From the NCBI GenBank assembly GCA_963556695.1, contig CAUWAG010000018.1, positions 310,001 to 374,000 of the forward strand: 64,000 nt of DNA. Direction: 5' to 3'. The notes under the pieces are model-generated. The model was not told the origin of the DNA and did no database searches. It saw only the letters and a program-made list of their open reading frames with translations. How positions within the stretch are numbered: the first letter of the stretch is position 1; each line of letters starts with the position of its first letter. This DNA comes from Anthostomella pinea (taxonomy: Eukaryota; Ascomycota; Sordariomycetes; Xylariales; Xylariaceae). A program made the translations under genes and the position numbers. Shown here one piece after another: positions 19,486 to 30,705 of this stretch.

Positions 19486-22242
19486 TCATCCAGCAACACT
19501 GACTCCCTCCCGTACCCCTTCCCGCAACACACTATGGCTCGAATTGTTGCTAATGTCGGGTCTCTTCACCCTACCGCCAACCATTCCTCGTCTGTTCCTG
19601 CCCGTCCGTCCCCTGCCGAGCCAGTTCAGCTTGAGCAGCCTGCCCAGCTCCAACACCATCCTACTCGGCTCGTCCGCCCCCGCGGGACCTGTCGCTGTAC
19701 TACTGGGCCCGTCGGCGCCTGTGCCAACGCTGGCCAGCACGCTCATGCACTGCAGCATGCGACCAACCATCTCCGTCACCTGTTTGCTGTCCTCAACATT
19801 CTGCTCCCGCACGCTTCCCAATATCTCCCTCCCGCGGTCGCTCTCCCTCGTCTGGGGCGTGAAAGGTCGGAGGAGGCTGCCAGCCCCCGCCGACGCCGGC
19901 TCCGAGGCTCCGCTCCCGTACGAGACGTTACTGATTGCGCGGCTCCTCGAGGGGTTTGAGTCGTTGCCAAACACCGTCGTCGAGTTGGAGTTATAACTGC
20001 CGACGCTTGGGTCGAGCGACATGGCTGTCCCGGGCCGCGCCGAGTACCCGTCACTCGGCGACGTCGACAGGGAGGTGGCACTGTCGTTCAGGACCGGCGG
20101 CGATGCCAAGGCCAGCGAGCCTAGTGATGATGGTAGGTGCTCGAGCGATAATCGGGAGAATATGGCTTTGAGCTTCTCGTAGCGAGGCAGTACCATGGCG
20201 TCTCGGTAGGCCAGGAGTACCAGCCGCCGGACCTCGAGGACCTTGGAAGCCGGCGAAGGATGCGGCTCCAGACCTGATCCGTTGAAATGGGCATTTGGCC
20301 CCGGCGAATGGGCGACGGCGCCACCCCAAAAGTCGCGTGCTTGTTCCGGTGATAGTAAGGCGCCGGAGCCCGAGAACTCGAGATCCAACGGCAGGAAGAC
20401 GGCCTGCATATAGGGGAGGATGTTGGTAAACGTGAAGAGCCATAATTCTACCAGCGCCGGGATCAGTCTGTCTTCGGGCGTCATGCGCAATGTGTGGTCC
20501 AGCGAGGAGAAGCCCGTCGCCAACAAGTCCCGAAGGTCGTCGACGATAATGTGACCGGCGCGGCGTTGTATGCAGTACTGGATGTGCATGGTCACGACAC
20601 GGTTGAAGTCCTCGACCGGCAGTCGCAGATCCCCACCCTCGAAGATCACCAGCAGCTTCGCCTTTAGGTACGGCCACGCGTCGTCGAAAGACATGCTGTT
20701 CAAGCCATATTTGCCCGAATCCACTGGTTCGAACTGGTAGGACGTCGCGGTATTGTTGTTGGCCGTGGATCCAAGACTACCTGGCCCGGCCCACTCCGAC
20801 CCAAGGGCAAAACTAGAATCGTTGTCATGGCGCATCACATCTCCCAGCTTCTCTTCCTTTCTCTTTTCACGAAGGGCACGCCCGCCATGGCGCAAGTCGA
20901 GACCACTCACGCTCTTGCCAAGGTTGTTGGTCGGGCCCGGGCTAGGTGGGATGTTGAAGTTGTATAGACTCGTAGGGGCATTGGGGTCGACTGGTCGGGA
21001 ATTACTGGCGGCCGAGGACAAGGGGAGGTGGTAGTCATCTTTGCTGCTCAGTTTGTGCTTCTGCCGGGAGAGGAAGTGATGCCTCCGTTCCTTTTCCTTT
21101 TCTTTCCCCTCCCTCTCGAGCTGGGTATCAATAGGTCGTATAGTTGCAGTGGACGAGTTGGCGATGCTATAGAAAGACTGTGAATCTGCCAGACTTGTTG
21201 TGCTGAAGTTTCCACGCTGTAGTGAGGCGAGGGCGGACCCAATCTTCCCCGGGCTGGGCAACGGCCGCTGATTCGTCTCGCCCTTGGTGTCGATCTTCTT
21301 GGGCCGCGAGAAAAGCTTGACCTTTGACTTTTCCGACTTGGTCGGCTTTTCAGGGATAGTCAGGGGCGGCGGCATGGGCGGCATGGGCGGCTCCTGCGTC
21401 GGTAAGCTAGGTGACGACTGCGGTGAAGTGCGCGGAAATACGACATTCGCGGCAGCAGCGGCCGCATGATTGCCAAGCAGGCCGTTGTGATAGCTCTGGT
21501 TCCCGAAGCCGTGGTCGCGTGGTGCGCTTGCCTCGGTCAAGCTGAGCACTGGCGGACTGCGTGGTCCCATGACTGGTTTGGGGCCGGGCCTCTTCACGGG
21601 CTCGTAGCTCTCGCTCCCGGGAGCCGGGACGGTCTGCGAGCGATGGCGACTGTGCTGCTGATGCTGCATCGCAGCCTGGGCGGCTATGTGGCTCGCGGAA
21701 AGCACGGGGGATGGCTGGGCCATGGCAATGTGGGAGAGGTTCGACGAGCTCGTAGAGGGCAGGGTGGGTTCAAAGTGGCCCTGGGTCTGGGTCTGGGAGT
21801 GCTTCCGCACGTGTCCGACGCGGGTAGGGGGCAGGGTCAAGGGCGACGAGGTTCGGCCGGCCGGAGGATCATTGCTCGGTCTGCTGGGACGGGAGAAGTT
21901 CTGGAGACTGTTGGTGCTCGAGTTCGGATGGGCGGCGAAGTTGGGGAAGGATGGGCTCGTGACGCCGACGGGTGTGTGTGGCGGACACCCTCCTCTGCTC
22001 CTGGAGATGGATATGGTGTCGTCGCTCGACGAGGACTCTATCCGGCGGATCTGAGGGCGCGAAGGGGCCGGGCCTGGGGCCGGAGGCTGCGAGTGACCAT
22101 GGCCATGACCATGACCATGACCATGAGGGTAACCGTGGGCCTGATGAGGCTGGTTCGGGTGGGCATTGGACGATCCGTTTCCTGTGTTGGTCAGAGGCGA
22201 GAAGCTGCCCGGGGCTCGCTGCTGGGGTCTTGGCTGCTGCAT
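19486..22242 (-). CDS. hbrB: HbrB-domain TORC2 subunit (Bit61/PRR5 type)
   Basis: One uninterrupted reading frame of 918 codons. The N-terminal half is disordered: Gln/Pro-rich start, an HG repeat (HGHGHGHGHGHS, about residues 40-50), and long Ser/Pro segments with many possible phosphosites. The conserved HbrB region lies at about residues 520-720: SFDDAWPYLKAKLLVIFEGG, LRLPVEDFNRVVTMHIQYCI, DDLRDLLATGFSSLDHTLRM, LIPALVELWLFTFTNILPYM, QAVFLPLDLEF, then EVRRLVLLAYRDAMVLPRYE. A Ser/Thr-rich tail includes EDSKQVTEMVGRMLQCMSVL. In yeast the counterparts Bit61/Bit2 sit in TOR complex 2 at the plasma membrane; in Aspergillus, loss of hbrB gives hyperbranching, hence the name. The start is the first ATG (MQQPRPQQRAPGS). 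No introns or lesions. Confidence 0.93.
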   Translation of the reverse strand: MQQPRPQQRAPGSFSPLTNTGNGSSNAHPNQPHQAHGYPHGHGHGHGHGHSQPPAPGPAPSRPQIRRIESSSSDDTISISRSRGGCPPHTPVGVTSPSFPNFAAHPNSSTNSLQNFSRPSRPSNDPPAGRTSSPLTLPPTRVGHVRKHSQTQTQGHFEPTLPSTSSSNLSHIAMAQPSPVLSASHIAAQAAMQHQQHSRHRSQTVPAPGSESYEPVKRPGPKPVMGPRSPPVLSLTEASAPRDHGFGNQSYHNGLLGNHAAAAAANVVFPRTSPQSSPSLPTQEPPMPPMPPPLTIPEKPTKSEKSKVKLFSRPKKIDTKGETNQRPLPSPGKIGSALASLQRGNFSTTSLADSQSFYSIANSSTATIRPIDTQLEREGKEKEKERRHHFLSRQKHKLSSKDDYHLPLSSAASNSRPVDPNAPTSLYNFNIPPSPGPTNNLGKSVSGLDLRHGGRALREKRKEEKLGDVMRHDNDSSFALGSEWAGPGSLGSTANNNTATSYQFEPVDSGKYGLNSMSFDDAWPYLKAKLLVIFEGGDLRLPVEDFNRVVTMHIQYCIQRRAGHIIVDDLRDLLATGFSSLDHTLRMTPEDRLIPALVELWLFTFTNILPYMQAVFLPLDLEFSGSGALLSPEQARDFWGGAVAHSPGPNAHFNGSGLEPHPSPASKVLEVRRLVLLAYRDAMVLPRYEKLKAIFSRLSLEHLPSSLGSLALASPPVLNDSATSLSTSPSDGYSARPGTAMSLDPSVGSYNSNSTTVFGNDSNPSRSRAISNVSYGSGASEPASAGAGSLLRPFTPQTRESDRGREILGSVREQNVEDSKQVTEMVGRMLQCMSVLASVGTGADGPSSTATGPAGADEPSRMVLELGRLLKLNWLGRGRTGRNRRGMVGGRVKRPDISNNSSHSVLREGVREGVSVAG

Positions 22243-23244
22243 GGTGTCGTAGGACTGTGTCGAAACGTCGGGTTTCGCGGGGGGTCTGTTACATCTTGAC
22301 CGTGCGATGTGGAGGCTGATTTGCGTCTAAACGTGTCGTCCTCTAAGGCGGGCGGGCGATTCGTTTGAGAGTGGCAGCGACACGGAGAGAAATGGTATAA
22401 GTTACTAGGGTCGGCTTCTATCTTGTAGTCGCGCGATGGCTTAGCTGCTTAGCTGCTTAGAGTGCTGGAGGATGGGGACGACGGGGACGACGAGAATGAG
22501 GAGCGAGGACGAGGATCGGTAGGTGAGGGCATGTGGTTGTCGATTGATTGGTGAATCGATAAGTAGACAAAGGTGGTGACCGCCCAATCAACGACCAGAA
22601 ATAAGCCCCGCGTCTCGCTGCGGGCCCTGGACTGTGAGACGGGGGGCTAACTGTACTGGGTAAGACGTATTTTACGAATTCCCCTTGTATCCAAACCCCG
22701 TCTTTGACTGTTGGACGTGATCTAAGGTAGTTCGTTCGTTGTCAGGTCAGAACGGAGGAGGAGCTGTCGGCTTATACCCGTATGACATATGCCTCTCAAA
22801 AAAGGGGCGTTCCGGATGAGGATCCGTGCTTCAGCTGACCTTGAGTTAAGAAATCTCGTGTTGGGATGCCTTGTCGCCTGACCTCCTATTCATCCACAGT
22901 GTCCTGTCTGTAAGCAAGGTAGCGGATACTTGTTTAGACGTCCTGACATACCTAGAGCGTTGCTAACGATGTCAACATGTTCGGCTCTCCTGCTGATCGA
23001 GTCACACCGCAGGAGGACATGCATAGTGTTTGTGTTGAATTGATTTTCATTGGGAGGTTGGTTGGCTGTAGTAAAGAACGTATCAGGTCAGATATCCATC
23101 CAAGTCCATCCCACCAAAAAGGGCACTGCTGCAGTCTGTCGACATCCCAGCTGCCAGCCGACTTTCACTTCACACACCCAGCCTCATTGATGCCATGTGT
23201 CCACGCTCCGCCGCCTTATGAAACCGAGCCGGCCTCGAGCTGGC
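22243..23244. other. hbrB upstream region
   Basis: About 1 kb between hbrB and the 47-aa gene, probably the hbrB promoter and leader. No supported coding region; the plus-strand frame at 22977-23255 has no recognisable features and runs antisense into the start of the next gene. Confidence 0.5.
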
Positions 23245-23513
23245 TTACTTGGTAGGCTTGGGCGGCGGGCCAATAGGCTTCGGAGCGTCATAGCCCTGGA
23301 TACACATTCGAGGTTAGCCGAGTCTTCAGCCTTCGAGTTGCCAACTTGCCAATACCCCTAGCTCCACTACTCCCATGTCGTCCCCAAAGAAAAAGAGTTC
23401 ATAGGGCAGGCGTGGCTTACCGAAGCACGACCGCTGTCTACGGGCTCCTCCGCGACGTCGCGAGCTTGGTCGCGGGCTTGGTCGCGGGCTTGGTCGTTTG
23501 GTGTTTGGCCCAT
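23245..23513 (-). CDS. 47-aa DQAR-repeat miniprotein
   Basis: Two exons, 23421-23513 and 23245-23295, separated by a 125-bp intron (GTAAGC...TATCCAG, phase 0). The product begins MGQTPNDQARDQARDQARDV, continues AEEPVDSGRAS, and after the junction reads GYDAPKPIGPPPKPTK followed by TAA. It has three DQAR units and a Pro/Lys-rich tail, no signal peptide and no membrane segment. I do not recognise the family. The evidence is the consensus splice pair in phase, the repeat structure and the sensible ends. The MG start could in principle be N-myristoylated. Confidence 0.6.
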
Positions 23514-24236
23514 TTTCGGTCTAGGTCAAAGGCAGACGAAGGCAGTTGGTTGGCGTTTCTTGTCAGGGTAGTCGGCATTTGTGGACGTTTGTTCTTGTTC
23601 GTGGGTTTGTAGATGTGTAGGTGTGTAGGAATATGGTGTTTGGTGTTTGGTTTAAGGGACCTGGAATCCTTTTCGAGGACCGATCAACCAGTATTTATAG
23701 AGAACGATACCAACTTGATGGTACACTCAATCTCACATTCACTACCTCTTGTTCAAGTTCGGTTATGTTCGCCTAGTCATCGCCGTGTCACAGTCTTGGA
23801 AGGCTCGGGAATGTGCTTGTGATGCACGCATTCCTCAGCACCTTGTCCCGTGATGTTTGTACTATTTAACTGTGCGCTGGATTCTTCTCGTTACGATGCG
23901 GCGCGAGTTCTAGCTCCATGGTCAGATATCTCTGACTGTTCAGCGAGGGGATGTCTACTGTCGGCTGATTCCTAGTCACCCAGTCTGAGTCTCACGTCAG
24001 ATTTGAACAAGGCTAAAACGAGGAGGTTAGGTCTTCCATCAAGATGCAGGATCACAAAGTGGATTTCTGGCCCATGATCACAGAAGTCCTTCCGCCGTCA
24101 ATCACGTATCGTACCTGGGTGACACAACACCAATGTCATGATGTGGATGAATCAATTTGATTATTCATGTATAAAGTTGCACTAGTCTTTTTCCACCTGG
24201 CAAGGTCATCCCGTAGAATTCACTACCCACCTGGGA
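23514..24236. other. Intergenic, no gene recognised
   Basis: About 720 bp, the likely promoter of the 47-aa gene. Nothing else supported. Confidence 0.5.
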
Positions 24237-24527
24237 TTATGACTGGAGCTTTAATTGAGCTCTGAGATTGTTGATGATATTCTTGGACTTCGATCGTGCT
24301 GTAGTAGGAACCCCGTCTGCTGTTTGCTGGCAAGGTACCAGGGTATCCATCGGCGCTGGTCTGACTTTCAGTTGTTTCTGCAAAGCACTTCGAATCTGTT
24401 CCTCTGTGAGTTTGATCTCCACAGACTCAACTCTGCGGGGTCTTGGTTCTGCAGCCTCTACTCTTCGGGGCCTTGGTTCTGCAACCTCTGCGGCAAGAAC
24501 ATGTTCCTTGCTTACGGCGCAGCCCAT
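24237..24527 (-). CDS. 96-aa protein with MGC lipid-anchor motif
   Basis: A single exon starting at the ATG giving MGCAVSKEHVLAAEVAEPRP; the frame is open a further 16 codons upstream, but the MGC start looks real. Gly2 followed by Cys3 and Ser6 is the classic pattern for N-myristoylation plus palmitoylation, as in small membrane-anchored signalling adaptors. A tandem repeat follows (VAEPRPRRVE / AAEPRPRRVE), then an amphipathic segment (KLTEEQIRSALQKQLKV) and a basic tail (TARSKSKNIINNLRAQLKLQ). No known domain. It resembles in layout, though I cannot show homology to, small lipid-anchored scaffold proteins at endosomal or plasma membranes. Confidence 0.55.
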   Translation of the reverse strand: MGCAVSKEHVLAAEVAEPRPRRVEAAEPRPRRVESVEIKLTEEQIRSALQKQLKVRPAPMDTLVPCQQTADGVPTTARSKSKNIINNLRAQLKLQS

Positions 24528-25173
24528 GTTGATCCTTGTGGATATGGGACGGATATGATTTAGAGGTGATAACAATTTTTGCCAGCGCTATAAGTTCCCG
24601 AAAGTAGAACATATAAATGTAGTTAATAGTTAACGGTGGATGTTCGACGGTATAACATTATTGAACCGAGATCGGAAATGAGGGCATCTCTCACCTTATA
24701 TGTAAATCTGCCGGATCATTTGTTTATACAATTGCAAGCAGTACTCCCAACGAAGGATCTATTTTTAGTTATTGAAACAACAAGGCATTGTATGGAGTGT
24801 GCATACGATAATCAACTTTGTCAAGTATCCAAAGAAGAGGATCCAACCTATGTACGACCTTGGATAATGGCCTTGTGGATGGGTGAACTTAACAAAGAGG
24901 TCATGTAGAGATTGGATTACGTGCGGACAAAGCCGGGAGGGTCTCTGAACCTGGGAACAAAGGAGCAGGTCGGATGGGTCCAGGCCTATAATGCATGAGG
25001 GTGGCCCGCAGGCAGTCGCAGCAAGACATCACGACGAAAATAAGGCTGCAGATCATCGTCGAGAGTGCAATTGACCCAGAAATGAATTAATACTGGGAAG
25101 ATATGGTGATCACTGCTTATCACGGCAAGTGTCGCGGGCAAGCTCCAGACTTGCGTGAGAGACCCAAAGTTGC
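24528..25173. other. Intergenic, possible short ORF
   Basis: A plus-strand frame, 24636-24908, lacks an ATG until MRASLTLYVNLPD and shows no domain. I do not call it. The rest is the 3' flank of the M28 aminopeptidase. Confidence 0.4.
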
Positions 25174-26701
25174 TTAAAAGTAAGAGGCCTCGACAAGGAA
25201 ACCAACAGTCAACTAGTGGCGGGATCATCAGTCAGCTGTCCCCCCTGAAGGCAAGAGGCCGCATGCTTACCTTGGCGTGCTCGAAAACGTGAGGGAAGCT
25301 GACAGTAGAAACAGTGTCACTGGCTGAGTGGGTGTAAGGTGAGGCATCCCTGATGTTCTCATCGCAGACGTAAGCCGCTGCGTAGCCAGCGGACCTGGCA
25401 GATGCACTACAAGCCGCGGCGTGTCAGCACAGTCCTAACCGAATGCGTTCAAGTGCCGTGTTGCAAGTCATGGTGCTTACTGGTCTGAGCAACCGTAGCC
25501 GCACACGTCGGTCGACAGAGGCAGCGAGCTGTAGACCGGCACAAGCTTCTGAATGAAGGAAGTCAGGCTGGCGTCGACGTAGTCGGTGTAGACGGCGATG
25601 ACGTTGTTTGGTGAGTATCCAGTCTCGTCCTAAATAAACTTAAGTGGTTTTTTATTAATAAGAAGTATTAAGAATTTAATAAATACCTGATTCATGACGG
25701 CGAGCACGTCAACACCGTTCTTGGCGTACGAGTTGAAGACATCGCGAGAGCCGAGGAGACCCCCTTCTTCCCCTGTGGGTACCACGGCGTCAGTAAGCGG
25801 TATGATGCAAGGAATACGTGGGCTTGCGACTCAACAGCCTCTCGGAAGCGTACCTGAGTAGAAGTGGAACTCGAGCGTGTTGGCAGGCTCGAAGCCGTCC
25901 TCAGCCAGGACGCGCAGGGCCTCTAGAATGGCAACCACGCCCTATGTATGCATCAACTTCCGGCCCCCGAAAGAACAAGGCGATGTAAATATGTATGTCA
26001 GGGTTGACTTACCGATGCATTGTCATCAGCGCCCGGGGCGCGGCCGGAGGTTGTGGAGCCGATAGAGTCGTAGTGGGCCGACACAACGACGACTTGGTCA
26101 GATGCGCCCGGAATGGTCGCGATGACACTCGGCTGGTTGTATGAGTGCGTGAACTTCTCGACAGTGATCGCTGAGTTGGCAGAGGCCACGTCAACAACGG
26201 TGTCGTACATCCACGCGGCGCTGGTCGCAGCATAGGAACCTTTGTAGTAGCGGTTATAGAAGTCGGCCATCGAGTTGGTCCAGGTCTCCAGGTTGCTCTG
26301 CACGAGGTTCTTGATGAGAGCATTGGCCTCGGTCTGGTGACTAGGCTTCGACGGGAAAGCGAAAGCAGCTTGAGCCTCCCGGTTCGCCAGTCTCTGTGCG
26401 CCCATTGCCTCGAGTTCCTGTCGCATGGCAAGTCAGCGTGCGGGTCACACGGCGCCCCTCAGCATGTACTCACCATGGTCTCGGTGATGTCCATGAAACC
26501 GATGTACTTGGAAGTGAGCTTCTCAAACTTCTCCTCATCGGTCATCCAGGTGCCTGGGTCCTCCTCTGAGATCTTGACCAGGCGGAGTCCCTCAGCCCGT
26601 CTGATGGACACGGCCTCTGGGCCAACCGAGACAGCGGCGACGGCCAGAGAAGCCTGCAGCATCAGAGCCCCGAGGACTCCAACCTTCGATGTGCCAACCA
26701 T
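25174..26701 (-). CDS. Secreted M28-family zinc aminopeptidase (leucine aminopeptidase type)
   Basis: Seven exons with agreeing phases: 26474-26701, 26013-26417, 25854-25941, 25687-25772, 25481-25629, 25271-25406 and 25174-25212, giving 376 residues. A signal peptide is evident (VGVLGALMLQASLAVAAVSV), followed by a short propeptide. The zinc and catalytic motifs are all present: VVSAHYDS (His ligand), RAPGADDNAS (bridging Asp), FYSGEEGGLLGS (catalytic Glu and ligand Glu), DETGYSPN (Asp ligand) and YTHSASDT (His ligand). CGYGCSDH supplies the disulfide pair typical of the family. The final 13-codon exon reads LTVGFLVEASYF. These enzymes remove N-terminal residues, often Leu, from extracellular peptides for nutrition. 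The intron at 25630-25686 is notably AT-rich, with a TTTTTTATTAATAAGAAG stretch. Confidence 0.94.
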
Positions 26702-28299
26702 GGTGCCTCAACTGTGGCAATGCAAGGTTCAGAGGTTGTGTTATCGAGATAGAAAAATCACTGATGGAGATGCTTCGCTGGCAGATGAGGGATGGCAGAC
26801 CACTACCTACTCATAGCAACACCGTGGGCGTCGGAGTGCAGTGAGACGATGCCTATTATATGCATCTCATTATGCTTGCCTGCTTGCTACATACCTGAGT
26901 ACTCTAGCTTGGGTTTCCATAGACCCATACCTTAGGCAAGGCGCGGTTCGATTCTCGCCTTCTCCTTTGGGCAACAGACAAGAGAAGAGCGCGGCATTGG
27001 CAGCTGGACTGCCTGCCAGGAAGGGACTAGTGGCCCCGGGGCAGCACGACCTCACTGTGACCCTTTCGAGGACGGGGCTCGGGCGATGCGACTCTGGAAC
27101 GGACGACATGGACCTTATATAGGCCGCCAAGTATGCCTATCTACGCGTTGGCTGGCCAAGCCCGCGATCTCTGCTCCCCAACAGTATTTGGGAGGGCCAT
27201 CACCGCCTTGGCGGGTTTGCACCGTCGGATTATAAGACCATGGAGGGCGAACAGGCTGGCAATGCAACCGCAGCCAGCCCAAGATCGATGTGGCCTGAGT
27301 CCGGTTGGAGACCCAGTCCCAAGGCCTCACGACACACGGTGAGCCTAGGCGGTCAGAGGGATAAGTGGGAAGAGGCAAGAGGTCTTGCCATAAGCGTATC
27401 ATGCGACTTGAAATGGTCTTGGCCATGGACAGTGTGACGGTGCTATCTTGACAACCTCACGGAGGCGCCTGTAGTGATGTGAATGACACGACGGCTTGCC
27501 ATGGCTGTCGCCGTACAAGCGACTTTGAGCGGGTGCCATACGACCCGACTAGGAAAGCTAGAAGACTTCTGAAAGGTTAGATATTCAATCTCGATTGGCC
27601 TGGGGTTGCGTAGTTGGCAACAAGTGTCAATCCACCGCTCGGAAGCTCATCAGGTGTACAGGTGGTAAGGCTATGGCCTGACAACCGACCACGGCAGCAG
27701 GGCCCTAGCTTAGACACGTAGTTGACTGATAAATTAATCGGGCTTGTCGGATCATCCACCGGAGTGACGTGACGGCTGGTTGATGTTGTATGCCACAAGC
27801 TTATCAGCTCGCTCCGGTCTGCGCTGCGCGCAGCCCAGAGAGTGGGGGCTAACGAATCTTATTGGAACATAACCACCTGGGCAGTACTTAAAAACAGGTA
27901 GCATTACCACTCAAAGGTAGGTATCATTCAATGAACGCTGCTCCACGCATACGGGTAGGGCCCGACCACCTGATTACGCCACCACCTGAATGATACCCGT
28001 TGGTCCATGCGCATCCTTTAAGGGACCACTAAGCAGAGCTTAGTTGGCGCATTCAACTGTAACTTGCTGTTGGGTTAAGGTATGCCGAGAAGGCACCTTG
28101 ACAGGTAGACAACGGAACCTAGTTGTTCCGTCCCGATCCAGCCCCCTCTGGCACAAAACTGCCACGGTCGCACAAGGACACTCTAGACAGACAGAATACA
28201 CACACACACACACACTTCACTCTGACGATTGGCTCGAGTCTGACACTTGCCTACCACTGTAACCACACTTATTAAGAATCAGCAGTAAATCTGCTACCA
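26702..28299. other. Intergenic flank of the first AT-rich block
   Basis: Promoter side of the aminopeptidase gene plus about 1.4 kb of normal-GC sequence. No supported coding region. It contains a short (CA)n microsatellite at about 28198-28215 and an 11-bp inverted repeat, GGTATCATTCA / TGAATGATACC, at 27920-27930 and 27987-27997. Confidence 0.5.
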
Positions 28300-30705
28300 A
28301 GTGAAATTAGCCCCATTTTTTTAGTTTTTACATTATAATTTTCGCTCTTTTTAAATAGTATAATATAATTACGTAAGGTTTTTTAAATCAATAATGTTAT
28401 TTTATTTTATTATAAATAAAAATAAAATAATACTATAACAGCGGGTTTATAGTTTTAAAAAATAAAAGAACAACTTTTAATTATATAAAATAATGATAAT
28501 GAAAACAATAAATGTTTTATGGCTAAAACGGACCCGGATTCAAATTTAAAACGAATTATTTAATATAAAATCATTTTGAAAGTCATTTCAATATAAGGAT
28601 TTCCTATAGAAATCTAGTATTTAATAGATATTACAATTAAAAAAAAGTTACGAGTTTAATTTTTATAATATAATATTCCTCAGTTTTTTTTAACAAAAAA
28701 CATCTTACGTGATTTATTTCCTTTTATATATACGTTATATATATATAATTCTTCATATTTATTATTTATAAAAATTGTTTTAATTAATATACTTATATAA
28801 TTATAATATATAAATAAACAAATATAAATAAGCTTTTTTCGTTATTATTTATATGTGTCATTAAAGCCGTTAAATGTTTATATATATTATTAAAGCTTGT
28901 ATAATAATACATTAGAATCCTTTATTGATTGCTTTATTTAGTATAAAATATTTTAAGATGTAAATAGACGTATAAAATAACCCTAAATGCATTTATAGTT
29001 TATAATAATTGCTATTAGCGGCGCGGAAAAAGTATAAGATAATAGATGGTTAAAAAGATTACCAAGGTCGCGTTACATTAAAAGCTTGCAAATTTCAAAG
29101 CAGCCGTAAGACTTATTAAGACCACGCAAAAAAAGTCCTGAACTTTAAGCTAGCTATAAATATAACTCTTTAAATTACAGTTAAAAAAGTTAACCTTCAT
29201 AAATAAATAATTGTAATAAAAAATTCCGTTTAATTCATACAAAACGGCCGTTCTTTCTTTTTATTTCTTTTATAATTTTCATTTAACTATATTATAATTA
29301 TATTTCCTATTACTATATTTTATAAAATCATTAAGTAATAACCTGGGTTAAAAGCCGAACGGAAATTTATTAGCTTATATTTATTCGAACGACGTATTAT
29401 TAATACGCCTTGGTATTTAATATACCGACCGAATTGTTTTTTTATCAATTTTATCGAAAATAACAAATAAAGAATTTTTTAATAAAAAGGATTAGATTAT
29501 ATATTTTAAAAAGACAAATTATATTCGTCGTGTTAAAAACTAAAAGTCAATATATAGATTATACGATATAAAGATATGTAAAAATTTAAGCCGATAAGTT
29601 ATATAATGATATTAACGGGGTTTTATGATATATATTTATAAATATAAAAGACGGAACGATAATTTCATGTTAAAATCGAAAGAAAAATCGGTGTTAGTAC
29701 AAGGCGGTGTATCGAATAGATCGGGCGATTGTTATCAACGTCGGCGTTAGCGCCGGCGCTTTAAACGAGGAGATGTTTAACCTTAAATTAGTTTAATTAA
29801 TAATTAACGAACAACCGTTATAAACATCGTTATACACATATCAAAATATAAGATAAACATATAATAAGATGATTTTAAGCTATATTTAAAGCATATAATT
29901 CTGATATTAAAATAAATAATAAAATGTTTATTGATTTTAATTTTAAAGCAATACTTAAAGCAATTTTTAATAATATTTATTCTTATATGTAAACCTTATA
30001 TAATTATCTAAATGTTCATATTTTAATACTTTTTTAATTATATATATTAGATAATTATAAAACATATCGATATTATCTAATTATCTTATATAGAAAAATC
30101 ATGATTAAAAAAACTGTTTTATAATGATATCTTTTATTCTTTTAACGTTAAAATCAAAGAAGTTATTAAATAAATACGTTTTTAATTATGTTAGTAAGTA
30201 AGTTACAGTTAAATACGCTAACTAAGCTTTGCTTAATATTTTTTAATAAGGGCACCGCGTTAAAACTAACGGATACTTTAAAATAAAAGGCATTGTTATT
30301 TAAAAACAGGTATTATTTATTAAACGCTGTATTATAACGAGTTGAACGACGCCGCTTCTCTTTAAAAAGCGGCTTTATCAACCTTTAAAAAAGGTTTAAC
30401 TACATTTAATATACATTTATCTTAAAGTATATCCGTTTAACTAGTTAAACAACGCTTGAAAAAGATTACGTAATAATAGCCTTTTCACCATAAGAGGTAA
30501 TTACTTAATAACTGCTATAATAAGTACAACACGCATATAAGCTTTATTTATACACTTTAAATTATTATTTTTAACCGCGATATAATTTTTTTTTAAAGAT
30601 TTAAACGATTCAATACATAACTTTTTATATAACGTTTTTATATATATTTCGATCAAGTATACCTAGTAATTACTTAACTATAGAAGCAAACGTTTAAAAA
30701 TCTAG
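28300..30705. repeat. AT-rich RIP-type block 1
   Basis: About 2.4 kb with an abrupt base-composition change at both ends. It is A/T-dominated, with stop codons in all frames, and surviving C/G are largely in CpG (for example CGGCGTTAGCGCCG). This is how repeats mutated by repeat-induced point mutation look. No ORF of note. Part of it (about 28850-29920) is recognisably the same old repeat as 54890-56240. Confidence 0.85.
28850..29920 (+). repeat. RIP-degraded dispersed repeat, copy 1
   Basis: Shares ordered landmarks with 54890-56240: a 'cattaaarcc' start, GTAAATAGACGTATAA-like sequence, TTTATAATAATTGCTA, GGCCGTTCTTTC, then CGGGCGATTGTTATC (29722) and CGGCGTTAGCGCCG. The landmarks are at similar spacing in both copies. 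No coding frame survives. Element type unknown. Confidence 0.7.

Noticed and set aside
24636..24908. 90-codon plus-strand frame
   Set aside because: No ATG at its start, no domain, and no splice or promoter evidence; possibly chance.
26941..26965. GGTTCGATTC, resembling a tRNA B box / T-arm
   Set aside because: The T-stem does not pair and no acceptor, D or anticodon arms can be placed around it.
27920..27997. 11-bp inverted repeat GGTATCATTCA / TGAATGATACC
   Set aside because: Too short and isolated to call a transposon; no target duplication or second copy seen.
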